This document shows positions 15,228-23,347 of a DNA stretch of 64,000 bases, piece by piece (the first letter of the stretch is position 1; each line of letters begins with the position of its first letter). Origin of the DNA: Nocardia suismassiliense (GTDB lineage: Bacteria > Actinomycetota > Actinomycetes > Mycobacteriales > Mycobacteriaceae); the NCBI RefSeq assembly GCF_900269665.1, contig NZ_LT985361.1:6459933-6523932 (forward strand). Direction: 5' to 3'. The translations under genes and the position numbers were made by a program. Under the pieces are notes generated by a model, which ran no database searches, was not told the origin of the DNA, and saw only the letters and a program-made list of their open reading frames with translations.

Positions 15228-15737
15228 TCAGGCGCCCGGCGGGAGGAGTGGTACCAAGCCTTCAGCCACCGCAGTCACCGTTGGGCATGCCTCGATCGGA
15301 GACCTAGGTATCAGACCCAACTCCAATATCCCGCCAGTCATTTCGATATACAGGTTGCAGAATCTCTTCTCTAGTGGTCGCGATAGTATCTTCGCGGCAC
15401 GCCCGGCTATCTGAATAGATTGAAACGTGTGCGGCGCCCCACGCCCCACCTCCGCCAGCGGGGTGTTGCTGACAAAGATCGTCAGGTCGTAATCGCGACC
15501 ATTATAGTCGCAACCCCAGTAAATGTAGCCGTCGATCAGGTTGTCTGCGGACTCCGGCTCTGCGCCGAGGTGATGTTCCAACAGGAACTTACTCGGCACC
15601 TCGCGACACGGATTGAATACCTCTTCGAAGAGATACTTGGTCGAACTGGTATCGACGGGGCCCTCGTCGCTTGTACATCCGACCATCGACGCGCACAGTA
15701 GAGCGGCACCAACTGCTACCCGGAGCGTGCCGATCAT
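15228..15737 (-). CDS. DUF3558-like lipoprotein, module 2
   Basis: The 169-residue lipoprotein has a signal peptide and lipobox MVGC (Cys 21). The domain (FNPCREVPSKFLLEHHLGAEP, YIYWGCDYNGRDYDL, and C-terminal AGRAAKILSRPLEKRFCNLYI) matches the Cys layout of DUF3558, with fewer conserved residues than the module 1 copy. The start overlaps the stop of the WxG protein gene by 4 nt, so it is the last gene of that operon. Its role is probably parallel to the first lipoprotein; that is inference from organisation. Confidence 0.8.
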   Translation of the reverse strand: MIGTLRVAVGAALLCASMVGCTSDEGPVDTSSTKYLFEEVFNPCREVPSKFLLEHHLGAEPESADNLIDGYIYWGCDYNGRDYDLTIFVSNTPLAEVGRGAPHTFQSIQIAGRAAKILSRPLEKRFCNLYIEMTGGILELGLIPRSPIEACPTVTAVAEGLVPLLPPGA

Positions 15738-18202
15738 TTCGGAGCCACCGACGGCTGGCCAGTCAGCAAGTAGTTGATATCATCGGGCCGTCGAGCTGTG
15801 CCGACAATGGAAATGAAAGCATGGTCGTCGGCATAGCTTTCGGTAAACTCAATCAAGTTTCGGTCTGTGAGGAACTGGTTCAACACAGCTTTTCCGGGCG
15901 GGGCGAGGAAGGGAGTGACACCGATCGGCTTACCATCGGAACCCACGTACTCTGCAGGAAGTTGCCCCTGGGCGTGCAGTGTGTTGAACAGCTGCTCGAG
16001 AACCCGCTTCTTGGCTTCGCTCGTCGCCTGCAAACCTTCCGGGTAGGTGGGATACGTTCGTTCGGGTTCGGGGTTGAACTTCTCCATAGCGGCGTCGTAG
16101 CCCGCGTCCTTGGCGACCTCGAGTACTTGATTACCGACGACGCTGATCGGCGTGCGACCTGGTGCCTCCAGATTGTCCAGTGTCAGCCCCTTGATGATGT
16201 CACCAACCTTCTGGCGCATCTCATAGGTGTCCTGCTTTTCAGCGAATTCCTTTTCACTAACCTTTTCTGCTTGAAAAGTAAGTGCGTTCAACGATTGGTT
16301 GGTGATTCGCCCGTCGAGGCCGGCTAGGTCCGCCGCGTGAACCTCGAGCCACCTTTGCGGGTTTCCACCACCTTCGGTAACTGCACGCTCCAACATATCG
16401 GCTTCGTACGCCTGCCGAGCAAACTCGAGAGTGAATCTGCCGCCCTCGGATTGGCTGGCCAAGAATAGAAGCCGGTCGGCTTCGATCGCCTTGAACATGA
16501 CGCTGGGCTGATCCCCTGGCACCATGGGATTGTCAACGATGACGGTTTCCACCGGATCTCGGCTCACGAACGTATCGATGTTGTTCGCCATCACCTGCGA
16601 AAGCCCGTCCGCCAGCTTCGGATTCGTAACGAACGCCTTCGCACTGTCCTCGAAGACAGTCTTGCCGTCACCTTCCTTCAGCTTCGGCCGCCCGGAATCC
16701 TCGTCCTTCTCCTCCGGCGCAAAGATGTTCGGCAACTCCGCCAACGCCTGCTTGGCCATCACCCCATCCTGCCCCGGCTTATCGGTCCCATCCGCGATCC
16801 ACTCATACAACCCAGCAGCGGTCTTACCGTCATCAGCCCACTCGTGCTGGAAGATCGAGGCCGTGAACTTGTCCCGGTCGAAGGGCTCCGGATTGTAGTG
16901 CTCACCCGCCCCGAAGGAGAGATCACCCGGGATGTCCTGACCCGTAACGGGATCCTTGCCCGTCAGTAGCGCGTAGCTGGATTCGGTGTTGCGCGTGCTT
17001 GTTTCGAGGAACTGCTGGCTCGCGTTCTCCACCTTGTCGAGGTCGCCCTGATTGAAGCCGAGTGGATTACCGTTCCAGTCCCTCTTGCCGTATTCCACGT
17101 ACTCAGCGAGGCTGGCGCTCTGCCTGCCCAGTTCGATCCCCATGGTTTGGCCCGGCTCGTAGCCGGGATTGGCCTGAGTCAGCAGTTCGGCGAGCGCGGC
17201 TTGCTGGAGCATCCGGTCCCGGACCGGGAGCTGCCGGTCCATATCCATCTCGTCGCGCTCTTCGAAGCGACCGGAGATCAGCTCACGCAGACCATCGGGA
17301 AGATTGGCGTAGGAACCCTTCTTCTCACCGGAGCCGACGCGCTCGTTCGACACCACCATCAGCGAGTTGGCGAGGTTGTCGCGCTTCTGCGCCGCGACAG
17401 GGTCACCGGCTTGCTCGCGGGCCGCGAGGCGTTCGTTCAACGCGAGGATGCCGTCCTTGCCAGCTTCCTGATACAGCGCCTTGTAGTAGTCCTGCACGCT
17501 GGCAGGAACGGTGCTCACCTCTTCACCGGCGGCCAGTCGCCGCAATTCCTCGGGACTGAGAACATGTTCGGGCATGTCGCCGGCGATCTGGTCGAGCAAT
17601 GCCATATCCCTGGTCCGGGCGGCTTCCGACAATGCCTTGCCGTCTTGGCGGCCGAAACGGGAAGCCTGGTTGTCGGCGTCGGCGACGTCGAGGCTCGAGC
17701 CGAGCAGGTCGCCGGCCGACCTGATTTCCAGTGCTTGGTCGCCGACCTGTTTGGCCAGGTTCTCGACGGCGTCGCGGAACGGGAAGAACGCGCCGTTTAG
17801 GGATTCCTGGTGTGCGCGAATGACATCGGCTTCGACGCCTTCTTTGTCCAGCACCTTCCAGGCATCGTCGACAACCAGCTGGGCCGCCCGCGCATCGTTC
17901 AACCGAGCCAGCAGAGTGGCGTGATAAGCGGCCACCGTGCTCGCACCGTTGGTCGCGATATCGATCAACTCATCGATCTCGTAGCCGAGCTTCTTGCCCT
18001 GCTCATGGTCCTGACCAACCCTGTTGTAAGCGGCGTCGTAGGCGACACCCTGCCAGTCCTGACGGACTTCGTCGAAGTGGCGGCGGGCGAAATCCAGCCG
18101 CTCCATCATGAGCGTCCGCGACTGACCGAGCTGGGTGACCCACGCCGTCAGTGCACCGAGATCCCAGCGTTCGACCTCGCCGGGGCTAAGCACGGTGCAC
18201 AT
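15734..18202 (-). CDS. Large WxG protein, TPR-region type, probable T7SS substrate
   Basis: This 822-residue protein has an N-terminal WxG helix-turn-helix (RHFDEVRQDWQGVAYDAAYN, Trp 50) that resembles the WXG100/EspA-like fold. It then has long helical segments (DQALEIRSAGDLLGSSLDVA, LFNTLHAQGQLPAEYVG) of the kind annotated as TPR-repeat-region proteins in Nocardia. No signal peptide or membrane segment is seen. Starts ATG 18202 and GTG 18193 are both possible; the frame overlaps the upstream EspC-like gene by 8-17 nt. By gene context it is a likely cargo of an ESX system encoded elsewhere. Function is unknown. Confidence 0.78.
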   Translation of the reverse strand: MCTVLSPGEVERWDLGALTAWVTQLGQSRTLMMERLDFARRHFDEVRQDWQGVAYDAAYNRVGQDHEQGKKLGYEIDELIDIATNGASTVAAYHATLLARLNDARAAQLVVDDAWKVLDKEGVEADVIRAHQESLNGAFFPFRDAVENLAKQVGDQALEIRSAGDLLGSSLDVADADNQASRFGRQDGKALSEAARTRDMALLDQIAGDMPEHVLSPEELRRLAAGEEVSTVPASVQDYYKALYQEAGKDGILALNERLAAREQAGDPVAAQKRDNLANSLMVVSNERVGSGEKKGSYANLPDGLRELISGRFEERDEMDMDRQLPVRDRMLQQAALAELLTQANPGYEPGQTMGIELGRQSASLAEYVEYGKRDWNGNPLGFNQGDLDKVENASQQFLETSTRNTESSYALLTGKDPVTGQDIPGDLSFGAGEHYNPEPFDRDKFTASIFQHEWADDGKTAAGLYEWIADGTDKPGQDGVMAKQALAELPNIFAPEEKDEDSGRPKLKEGDGKTVFEDSAKAFVTNPKLADGLSQVMANNIDTFVSRDPVETVIVDNPMVPGDQPSVMFKAIEADRLLFLASQSEGGRFTLEFARQAYEADMLERAVTEGGGNPQRWLEVHAADLAGLDGRITNQSLNALTFQAEKVSEKEFAEKQDTYEMRQKVGDIIKGLTLDNLEAPGRTPISVVGNQVLEVAKDAGYDAAMEKFNPEPERTYPTYPEGLQATSEAKKRVLEQLFNTLHAQGQLPAEYVGSDGKPIGVTPFLAPPGKAVLNQFLTDRNLIEFTESYADDHAFISIVGTARRPDDINYLLTGQPSVAPK

Positions 18203-18521
18203 CCATACCGTGCAGCAGGTCGGCGAATTGGGTATCGCTGACCTGGAGGTTGTTGGCCGCGTCCGTGGATTTGTTCGCGACGTCGCGCATCCGTTCGGCG
18301 ACGCGCAGATACGCACCCTCGACGAACTCGGCCGCCAATTCGATGGCGCGGGGAATGTCGGACCCGGGCAGGGCGGCATTCAACCCTGCGGCCCCGGTTC
18401 GGACGTCGATATTGTCGATCTCCGTGCCCACCCGCGCCAGTTTGTCTGCCATGGCACGGATCTGGTCTATGTCAGCTTTTAACAAACCCCCGACCCCTCT
18501 GCTCAGCGAACTGGGTTGCAT
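18186..18521 (-). CDS. EspC-like small T7SS protein (DUF2580-type)
   Basis: The 111-residue protein follows the EspC pattern: DIDQIRAMADKLARVGTEID, then helix FVEGAYLRVAERMRDVANKS and VSDTQFADLLHGMDVHRA. EspC-like proteins are small helical T7SS substrates or scaffold subunits, usually encoded next to a larger EspA-like partner. Here the larger WxG gene follows with an overlap. ATG 18521 lacks a clear ribosome site; a TTG about 13 codons further in is a possible alternative start. It is the first gene of the module 2 operon. Confidence 0.78.
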   Translation of the reverse strand: MQPSSLSRGVGGLLKADIDQIRAMADKLARVGTEIDNIDVRTGAAGLNAALPGSDIPRAIELAAEFVEGAYLRVAERMRDVANKSTDAANNLQVSDTQFADLLHGMDVHRA

Positions 18522-18575
18522 CGTAACAGGATTGGGGCGCAGCCAGGCCTAACGGAGCTCGGTCCGACGGGTGAT

Positions 18576-18730
18576 AAAACGGCCGCCTCGATGACAGCCC
18601 CTGCTGCCAGGAGCGCCTCGACAGGCGGCCGTTCGTAGCGCAGTGCGGTCAGACAGTGAAACCGAGGGCGCGCAGCTGTTCGCGACCATCTTCGATGGTC
18701 TTGTCCGGACCCCACTGCGGCATACACACC
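18576..18730. repeat. 155-bp duplicate of the sufT 3' end, copy A
   Basis: Aligned without gaps to 19161-19315 (offset 585), it has 18 differences in 155 positions by my count (about 88% identity). It contains the terminator-like inverted repeat AACGGCCG/CGGCCGTT and the last 24 codons of sufT. The partner copy is intact inside the suf operon. Confidence 0.9.
18649..18723 (-). pseudogene. 3' fragment of a sufT homolog
   Basis: The minus strand reads MPQWGPDK, then EDGREQLRALGFTV and a stop. It is the last 24 residues of SufT with three amino-acid changes and six synonymous ones. No upstream part of the gene is present, so it is a remnant and not a working gene. The many silent changes suggest the parent was a diverged functional sufT, not a recent copy of the resident gene. 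Confidence 0.85.
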
Positions 18731-18818
18731 GGACTCATTGAGTAACGTCCACCTCGGGGGCCAACTAGGGATCCTCCGGACGATCTGCTCAGCCGACTGC
18801 TCGAATGCGAAGGGATGA

Positions 18819-19049
18819 ATGATGGCGCTCTACGCGGAGATTCAGAAGCTGGACGAAGACAGCGGGCAGGTCCGGTATGGATACACCGATGTCGAGGGCG
18901 TGCAGCGGACTCTGCTGCTGGACAAGGCGGCGGAGACGATCATCCTTGAAAGCGGTTCCGAGGACATGCTTTATCGGGCTGTGGCACGGAAGATCGCCTC
19001 AGCATGGGTGAACGGTCTGGTACCCGACCACATGATCGTGCAGTCGTAA
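18819..19049 (+). CDS. Small conserved hypothetical protein between the duplicated segments
   Basis: The 76-residue protein MALYAEIQKLDEDSGQVRYG, then YTDVEGVQRTLLLDKAAETI and AWVNGLVPDHMIVQS, is acidic with a beta-rich start. AAGGGA precedes the first ATG by a few nt. Two ATG codons are adjacent (18819 and 18822). It looks like a small cytosolic protein with no signal peptide; similar 75-residue proteins occur next to toxin-like genes in actinobacteria, but I cannot name the family. It is the only gene in the segment between the two sufT 3' repeats. Confidence 0.6.
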   Translation: MMALYAEIQKLDEDSGQVRYGYTDVEGVQRTLLLDKAAETIILESGSEDMLYRAVARKIASAWVNGLVPDHMIVQS

Positions 19050-19160
19050 GGCAGCCGCGGCCAGAAGGCAGCAAGACATTGTCGAAGGCCGCACGCCCCA
19101 AAAGAATCGGCACGCAGATGCCTGACCGAGGGCGGTCAAAACATAGCTTCGGCAATAACG

Positions 19161-19315
19161 AAAACGGCCGCCTCGATGGCAGCCCCTGTTACCAAGGGCA
19201 CCTCGACAGACGGCCGTTCGTAGCGAAGTGCGGTCAGACGGTGAAACCCAGCGCGCGGAGCTGTTCACGACCATCTTCGGTGATCTTGTCCGGCCCCCAC
19301 GGCGGCATCCACACC
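19161..19315. repeat. Copy B of the sufT 3' repeat (resident copy)
   Basis: The counterpart of 18576-18730. It spans the end of the resident sufT gene and its terminator, so it is the functional copy. The two copies are in the same orientation and frame the small gene at 18819. Confidence 0.9.
19163..19218 (-). terminator. Probable suf operon terminator
   Basis: On the minus strand, 15 bp after the sufT stop, AACGGCCG is separated by a 40-nt region from CGGCCGTT, which runs into TTTTCG. An 8-bp GC-rich stem followed by a T-run fits an intrinsic terminator for the suf operon. The interior is large and only partly paired, so strength is uncertain. Confidence 0.6.
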
Positions 19316-19602
19316 CAGTTGATCTTGAGATCATCGACGAGCCCGCTGCGAACCAGCGCGTTGCGGGACTGATCTTCGATGACGTCGGTGAGGGGGCAGG
19401 CGGCGGAGGTGAGGGTCATGTCGAGGATCGCTACCTCGTCCTGCACGGACAGTCCGTAGACCAAGCCGAGGTCGACCACGTTGATGCCGAGTTCGGGGTC
19501 GACGACGTCACGCATCGCCTCCTCGAGGTCCTCCAGGCGCTTGATGTCTTCGGCGGACAGCTCGACCTGTTCGGCTGTCTCGGTTGCCGGTGTGTCTGTC
19601 AT
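19234..19602 (-). CDS. sufT: SufT-type Fe-S assembly factor (DUF59)
   Basis: The 122-residue protein has the DUF59/MIP18 fold: LEEAMRDVVDPELGINVVDLG, then VAILDMTLTSAACPLTDVIE with the reactive Cys, and a C-terminal NWVWMPPWGPDKITEDGREQ. SufT-type proteins help Fe-S cluster maturation or transfer in the cytosol. ATG 19602 overlaps the sufU stop (ATGA). It is the last gene of the operon. M. tuberculosis Rv1466 is the counterpart in the same position. Confidence 0.92.
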   Translation of the reverse strand: MTDTPATETAEQVELSAEDIKRLEDLEEAMRDVVDPELGINVVDLGLVYGLSVQDEVAILDMTLTSAACPLTDVIEDQSRNALVRSGLVDDLKINWVWMPPWGPDKITEDGREQLRALGFTV

Positions 19603-20066
19603 GGCTGGTCCCCATTCTTGGATTCTTCTGCCGAGGTTATCCGGACCACCGCGTCTTTGAACGCCATCCATCCGAGCAATGCGCATTTGACCCGCGCGGG
19701 GTATTTGGAGACGCCGACGAAGGCGATGCCGTCGCCGATCATGTCCTCGTCACCCTCGATGGTGCCGCGGCTGGAGATCATCTCGTTGTAGGAGTCGACC
19801 ACCTTCAGCGCCTGCTGCACGGGCAGGCCGATCACCTGGTCGGTGAGGACCGAGGTGGATGCCTGGCTGATCGAGCAGCCCTGGCCGTCGTAGGAGACGT
19901 CGGCGATGTCGCCCTTGTCATCGAGCTGGACGCGCAGGGTGACCTCGTCGCCGCAGGTCGGGTTCACGTGGTGCACTTCGGCACCGTACGGTTCCCGCAG
20001 CCCGCGGTGATGCGGGTGCTTGTAGTGGTCCAGGATCACTTCCTGGTACATCTGCTCCATGCGCAT
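19599..20066 (-). CDS. sufU: Fe-S cluster scaffold / sulfur-transfer protein SufU
   Basis: The 155-residue protein has the SufU/IscU fold with three Cys in the expected contexts: NPTCGDEVTLRVQLD, YDGQGCSISQASTSVLTDQV, and RVKCALLGWMAF. SufU binds zinc and accepts persulphide sulphur from SufS. It is preceded by sufS with 3 nt between stop and start, and overlaps sufT by 4 nt. The insert between the second and third Cys fits the Gram-positive SufU subtype. Confidence 0.96.
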   Translation of the reverse strand: MRMEQMYQEVILDHYKHPHHRGLREPYGAEVHHVNPTCGDEVTLRVQLDDKGDIADVSYDGQGCSISQASTSVLTDQVIGLPVQQALKVVDSYNEMISSRGTIEGDEDMIGDGIAFVGVSKYPARVKCALLGWMAFKDAVVRITSAEESKNGDQP

Positions 20067-20069
20067 GTC

Positions 20070-21323
20070 TTATGCAACTCCGAAGAAGCTCTGAGCCTTC
20101 CGCACGGCCGCGACCAGTGCGTCGACCTCGTCGAGGGTGTTGTAGGCGGCGAACGAGGCGCGGGCGGTGGCGGCCACGCCCAACCGGCGCATCAGCGGCC
20201 ACGCGCAGTGGTGACCGACCCGCACCGCGACACCTTCGTCATCGAGAATCTGCCCGACGTCGTGGGCGTGGATGCCGTCCACCACGAACGACACCGCGCC
20301 ACCGCGGTCGACGTTGTCGGTGGGCCCGACGATCCGCACGCCGTCGATCGCACCCAGACCGGTCAGCGCGGCCTCGACCAATGCGTGTTCGTGGTCCGCG
20401 ACGGCCTGCATGCCGAGCGCTTCGAGATACCGCACGGCGGCGCCGAGCCCGACCACCTGCGAGGTCATCGGCACGCCCGCCTCGAACCGCTGCGGCGGCG
20501 CGGCGAAGGTGCTGCCCTCCATGGTGACGGTCTCGATCATCGAGCCACCGGTGATGAACGGCGGCGTCTCCGCGAGAATCGCGCGACGGCCGTACAGCAC
20601 GCCGACACCGGACGGACCGAACATCTTGTGTCCGGAGAACGCGGCGAAATCGACGCCGAGCGCGCGGAAGTCCACCGGCATGTGCGGCACCGACTGGCAG
20701 GCGTCGAGCACGGTCAGCGCACCGACCGCCTTTGCGCGGCGCACCATTTCGGCGACATCGGTAATCGCACCGGTCACGTTGGACTGATGGGTGAACGCGA
20801 CAACCTTTGTGGCAGGCGACAATTCGAGCGAATCGAGATCGATCCGGCCGTCGTCGGTCACGCCGTACCACTTGAGTGTCGCGCCGGTGCGACGCGCAAG
20901 CTCTTGCCACGGAACGAGATTCGCGTGATGTTCGAGCTCGGTGATGACGATCTCGTCGCCGGGCCCCACGTGGTACGGAAACCGGTCGTCGGCGAACGAG
21001 TAGGTCACCAGGTTCAGCGACTCGGTCGCGTTCTTGGTGAACACGATCTCGTCGGCGTCCACCCCGACGAACCGGCCGATGACGGCGCGCGCGTCCTCGT
21101 AGGCGTCGGTCGCCTCCTCCGCGAGCTGATGCGCGCCGCGGTGCACCGCCGAGTTGTGCGTGGTCAGGAACTCACGTTCCGCGTCGAGCACGGCGAGCGG
21201 TCGCTGCGAGGTGGCGCCGGAGTCCAGGTACACCAACGGTTTCCCGTCCCGAACCGTGCGGCTCAGGATCGGGAAGTCGGCCCGGATGCGGGCCACGTCG
21301 AGTGCGGGGACCGTGGCGGTCAT
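20070..21323 (-). CDS. sufS: Cysteine desulfurase SufS
   Basis: The 417-residue PLP enzyme has the Lys in SGHKMFGPSGVGVLYG and the active Cys in VGHHCAWPLMRRLG, both expected of class II (SufS-type) desulfurases. It removes sulphur from cysteine and passes it to SufU. The neighbours are sufC upstream (2-nt gap) and sufU downstream. Length is as usual (about 405-420). Confidence 0.97.
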   Translation of the reverse strand: MTATVPALDVARIRADFPILSRTVRDGKPLVYLDSGATSQRPLAVLDAEREFLTTHNSAVHRGAHQLAEEATDAYEDARAVIGRFVGVDADEIVFTKNATESLNLVTYSFADDRFPYHVGPGDEIVITELEHHANLVPWQELARRTGATLKWYGVTDDGRIDLDSLELSPATKVVAFTHQSNVTGAITDVAEMVRRAKAVGALTVLDACQSVPHMPVDFRALGVDFAAFSGHKMFGPSGVGVLYGRRAILAETPPFITGGSMIETVTMEGSTFAAPPQRFEAGVPMTSQVVGLGAAVRYLEALGMQAVADHEHALVEAALTGLGAIDGVRIVGPTDNVDRGGAVSFVVDGIHAHDVGQILDDEGVAVRVGHHCAWPLMRRLGVAATARASFAAYNTLDEVDALVAAVRKAQSFFGVA

Positions 21324-21325
21324 AG

Positions 21326-22102
21326 TCAGGCTCCTGCGGTCGCAGACTGAGTGAAACGGACGTAGCCGTTGGCGTCGAGTTCGTCGGCGAGCTCCGAGCC
21401 GCCCTCGGCGACGATGCGGCCTGCCACGAAGACGTGCACGAACTCCGGCTGGATGTAGCGCAGGATGCGGGTGTAGTGCGTGATCAGCAGCACGCCACCG
21501 TTCTCGCGCTCCTTGTAGCGGTTCACACCCTCGGAGACGATGCGCAGCGCGTCGACGTCCAGGCCGGAGTCGGTCTCGTCCAGGATGGCGATCTTCGGCT
21601 TGAGCAGGCCGAGCTGCAGGATCTCGTGCCGCTTCTTCTCGCCACCGGAGAAGCCCTCGTTGACGTTGCGCTCGGCGAAGGCCGGGTCGATCTCCAGCTC
21701 GGCCATCGACTCCTTGACTTCCTTGACCCAGTGCCGCAGCTTGGGCGCCTCGCCGCGCACGGCGGTGGCGGCGGTCCGCAGGAAGTTGGAGGTGGAGACG
21801 CCGGGGACCTCGACCGGGTACTGCATGGCCAGGAACAGGCCGGCGCGGGCCCGCTCGTCGACCGACATCGCGAGCACGTCCTCGCCGTCGAGGGTGATCG
21901 AGCCGGAGGTCACCGTGTACTTGGGGTGGCCGGCGATCGCGTACGACAGGGTCGACTTGCCGGAGCCGTTGGGGCCCATGATGGCGTGCGTCTCACCGGA
22001 CTTGATGGTGAGGTCGACGCCCTTCAGGATCTTGATGGGCTCGCCGGACGCGTCCGGGTTGGCGACCTCGACGTGCAGGTCCTTGATCTCCAGGGTGGTC
22101 AT
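21326..22102 (-). CDS. sufC: Fe-S assembly ATPase SufC
   Basis: This 258-residue ABC-type ATPase has Walker A GPNGSGKST, signature FSGGEKKRHEI and Walker B LLKPKIAILDETDSGLD; the loop YPVEVPGVSTSNFLRTA is SufC-specific. It forms the SufBCD complex that builds Fe-S clusters using ATP. Genes sufD and sufS lie on either side within the operon. Confidence 0.97.
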   Translation of the reverse strand: MTTLEIKDLHVEVANPDASGEPIKILKGVDLTIKSGETHAIMGPNGSGKSTLSYAIAGHPKYTVTSGSITLDGEDVLAMSVDERARAGLFLAMQYPVEVPGVSTSNFLRTAATAVRGEAPKLRHWVKEVKESMAELEIDPAFAERNVNEGFSGGEKKRHEILQLGLLKPKIAILDETDSGLDVDALRIVSEGVNRYKERENGGVLLITHYTRILRYIQPEFVHVFVAGRIVAEGGSELADELDANGYVRFTQSATAGA

Positions 22103-22138
22103 CGAATTCGAGTTCCTTTGCAGGGGTAAGTGAGTGGT

Positions 22139-23347
22139 TCAGACACCGACAGCGGCGAGTTCGGCCTCGATGGCCGACTCCAGCCGCTCCCGGATCTCCG
22201 GGACCGCGATCTTCTGGATGATCTCCTGGAAGAAGCCGCGCACCACCAGGCGTCGCGCCACGTCCTCCGGGATGCCACGGGCACGCAGGTAGAACAGCTG
22301 CTCGTCGTCGAAACGTCCGGTCGCCGAGGCATGTCCGGCGCCGGCGATCTCGCCGGTCTCGATCTCCAGGTTCGGCACCGAGTCGGCGCGGGCGCCGTCG
22401 GTGAGCACCAGGTTGCGGTTCACCTCGAAGGTGTCGGTGCCTTCGGCGGCGGCGCGGATCAGCACATCGCCGACCCACACGGTCCGCGCGTCACCCTTCG
22501 GGGAGTCCGGATCACCTTGCAGCGCACCCTTGTACAGCACGTTCGACTTGCAGTTCGGCTGCGAGTGGTCGACCAGCAGCCGCTGCTCGAAGTGCTGCCC
22601 GGCATCGGCGAAATAGAGTCCGAGCAGTTCGGCGTCGCCGCCGGGGCCCGCGTAGCGCACGGTTCCGGTGAGGCGAACCAGGTCGCCGCCGAGGGTGACG
22701 GCGATGTGCCGCAGCGTGGCGTCGCGGCCGAGCAGCGCGTGGTGCGCGGTGGCGTTCACCGTGTCGTCGGCCCAGTCCTGCACCGCGACGACGGTGAGCT
22801 TCGCGCTGTCACCGAGCACGAATTCCACGTTCTCGGCGTAGGTTCCGCTGCCGCGCTGGTCGATGACCACGGTGGCGGCGGCGAAGTTGCCGAGCCGGAT
22901 CTGCAGGTGGCCGTAGGCGGTCTTGCCCGCGCCGGGGCCGGTGACCGTGACGACGACCGGTTCGGCGACCTCGGTCTCCGCGCCCACCGACACCACGGTG
23001 GCCGACTCGAAGCCCGAGTACGCCTGCGCCGCAACACGATCCGCGGGCGTGCCCGCGGTACCGAGGCGCGCGTCGTCGCGGCCGACGGTCTCCACCTGGA
23101 TACCCTCGACCGAGCTGACCTCTACCGTGGCCTGCCCGTCACGCACCGCGGAACCGTCGTGCAGACCGCGCAGCCGACGCAGCGGCGTGAACCGCCACTC
23201 CTCGTCCCGGCCGGACGGGATCTCGAAGGCGTTCACATCGAACGAGGTGAACACCTCGCCCTTGTTGATCGCGGCGCCCGCGCCGGGGTTCTGAATCGGC
23301 TTCGAGGGGTTCTCGCCCTCGACCGCGCCAATGACACCTGTCGCCAT
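22139..23347 (-). CDS. sufD: Fe-S assembly protein SufD
   Basis: The 402-residue protein has the SufB/SufD beta-helix core (KLTVVAVQDWADDTVNATAH, then LLGRDATLRHIAVTLGGDLV) and the C-terminal FYLRARGIPEDVARRLVVRGFFQEII. It is the SufB partner in the SufBCD scaffold. ATG 23347 is chosen because it overlaps the sufB stop (TGATG) and the N-terminus reads MATGVIGAVEGENP; the longer open frame upstream is an out-of-frame shadow of sufB. Confidence 0.95.
   Translation of the reverse strand: MATGVIGAVEGENPSKPIQNPGAGAAINKGEVFTSFDVNAFEIPSGRDEEWRFTPLRRLRGLHDGSAVRDGQATVEVSSVEGIQVETVGRDDARLGTAGTPADRVAAQAYSGFESATVVSVGAETEVAEPVVVTVTGPGAGKTAYGHLQIRLGNFAAATVVIDQRGSGTYAENVEFVLGDSAKLTVVAVQDWADDTVNATAHHALLGRDATLRHIAVTLGGDLVRLTGTVRYAGPGGDAELLGLYFADAGQHFEQRLLVDHSQPNCKSNVLYKGALQGDPDSPKGDARTVWVGDVLIRAAAEGTDTFEVNRNLVLTDGARADSVPNLEIETGEIAGAGHASATGRFDDEQLFYLRARGIPEDVARRLVVRGFFQEIIQKIAVPEIRERLESAIEAELAAVGV

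Noticed and set aside
18503..18727. Minus-strand 74-codon open frame over the sufT fragment
   Set aside because: It is in another frame than the SufT remnant and has no similarity of its own.
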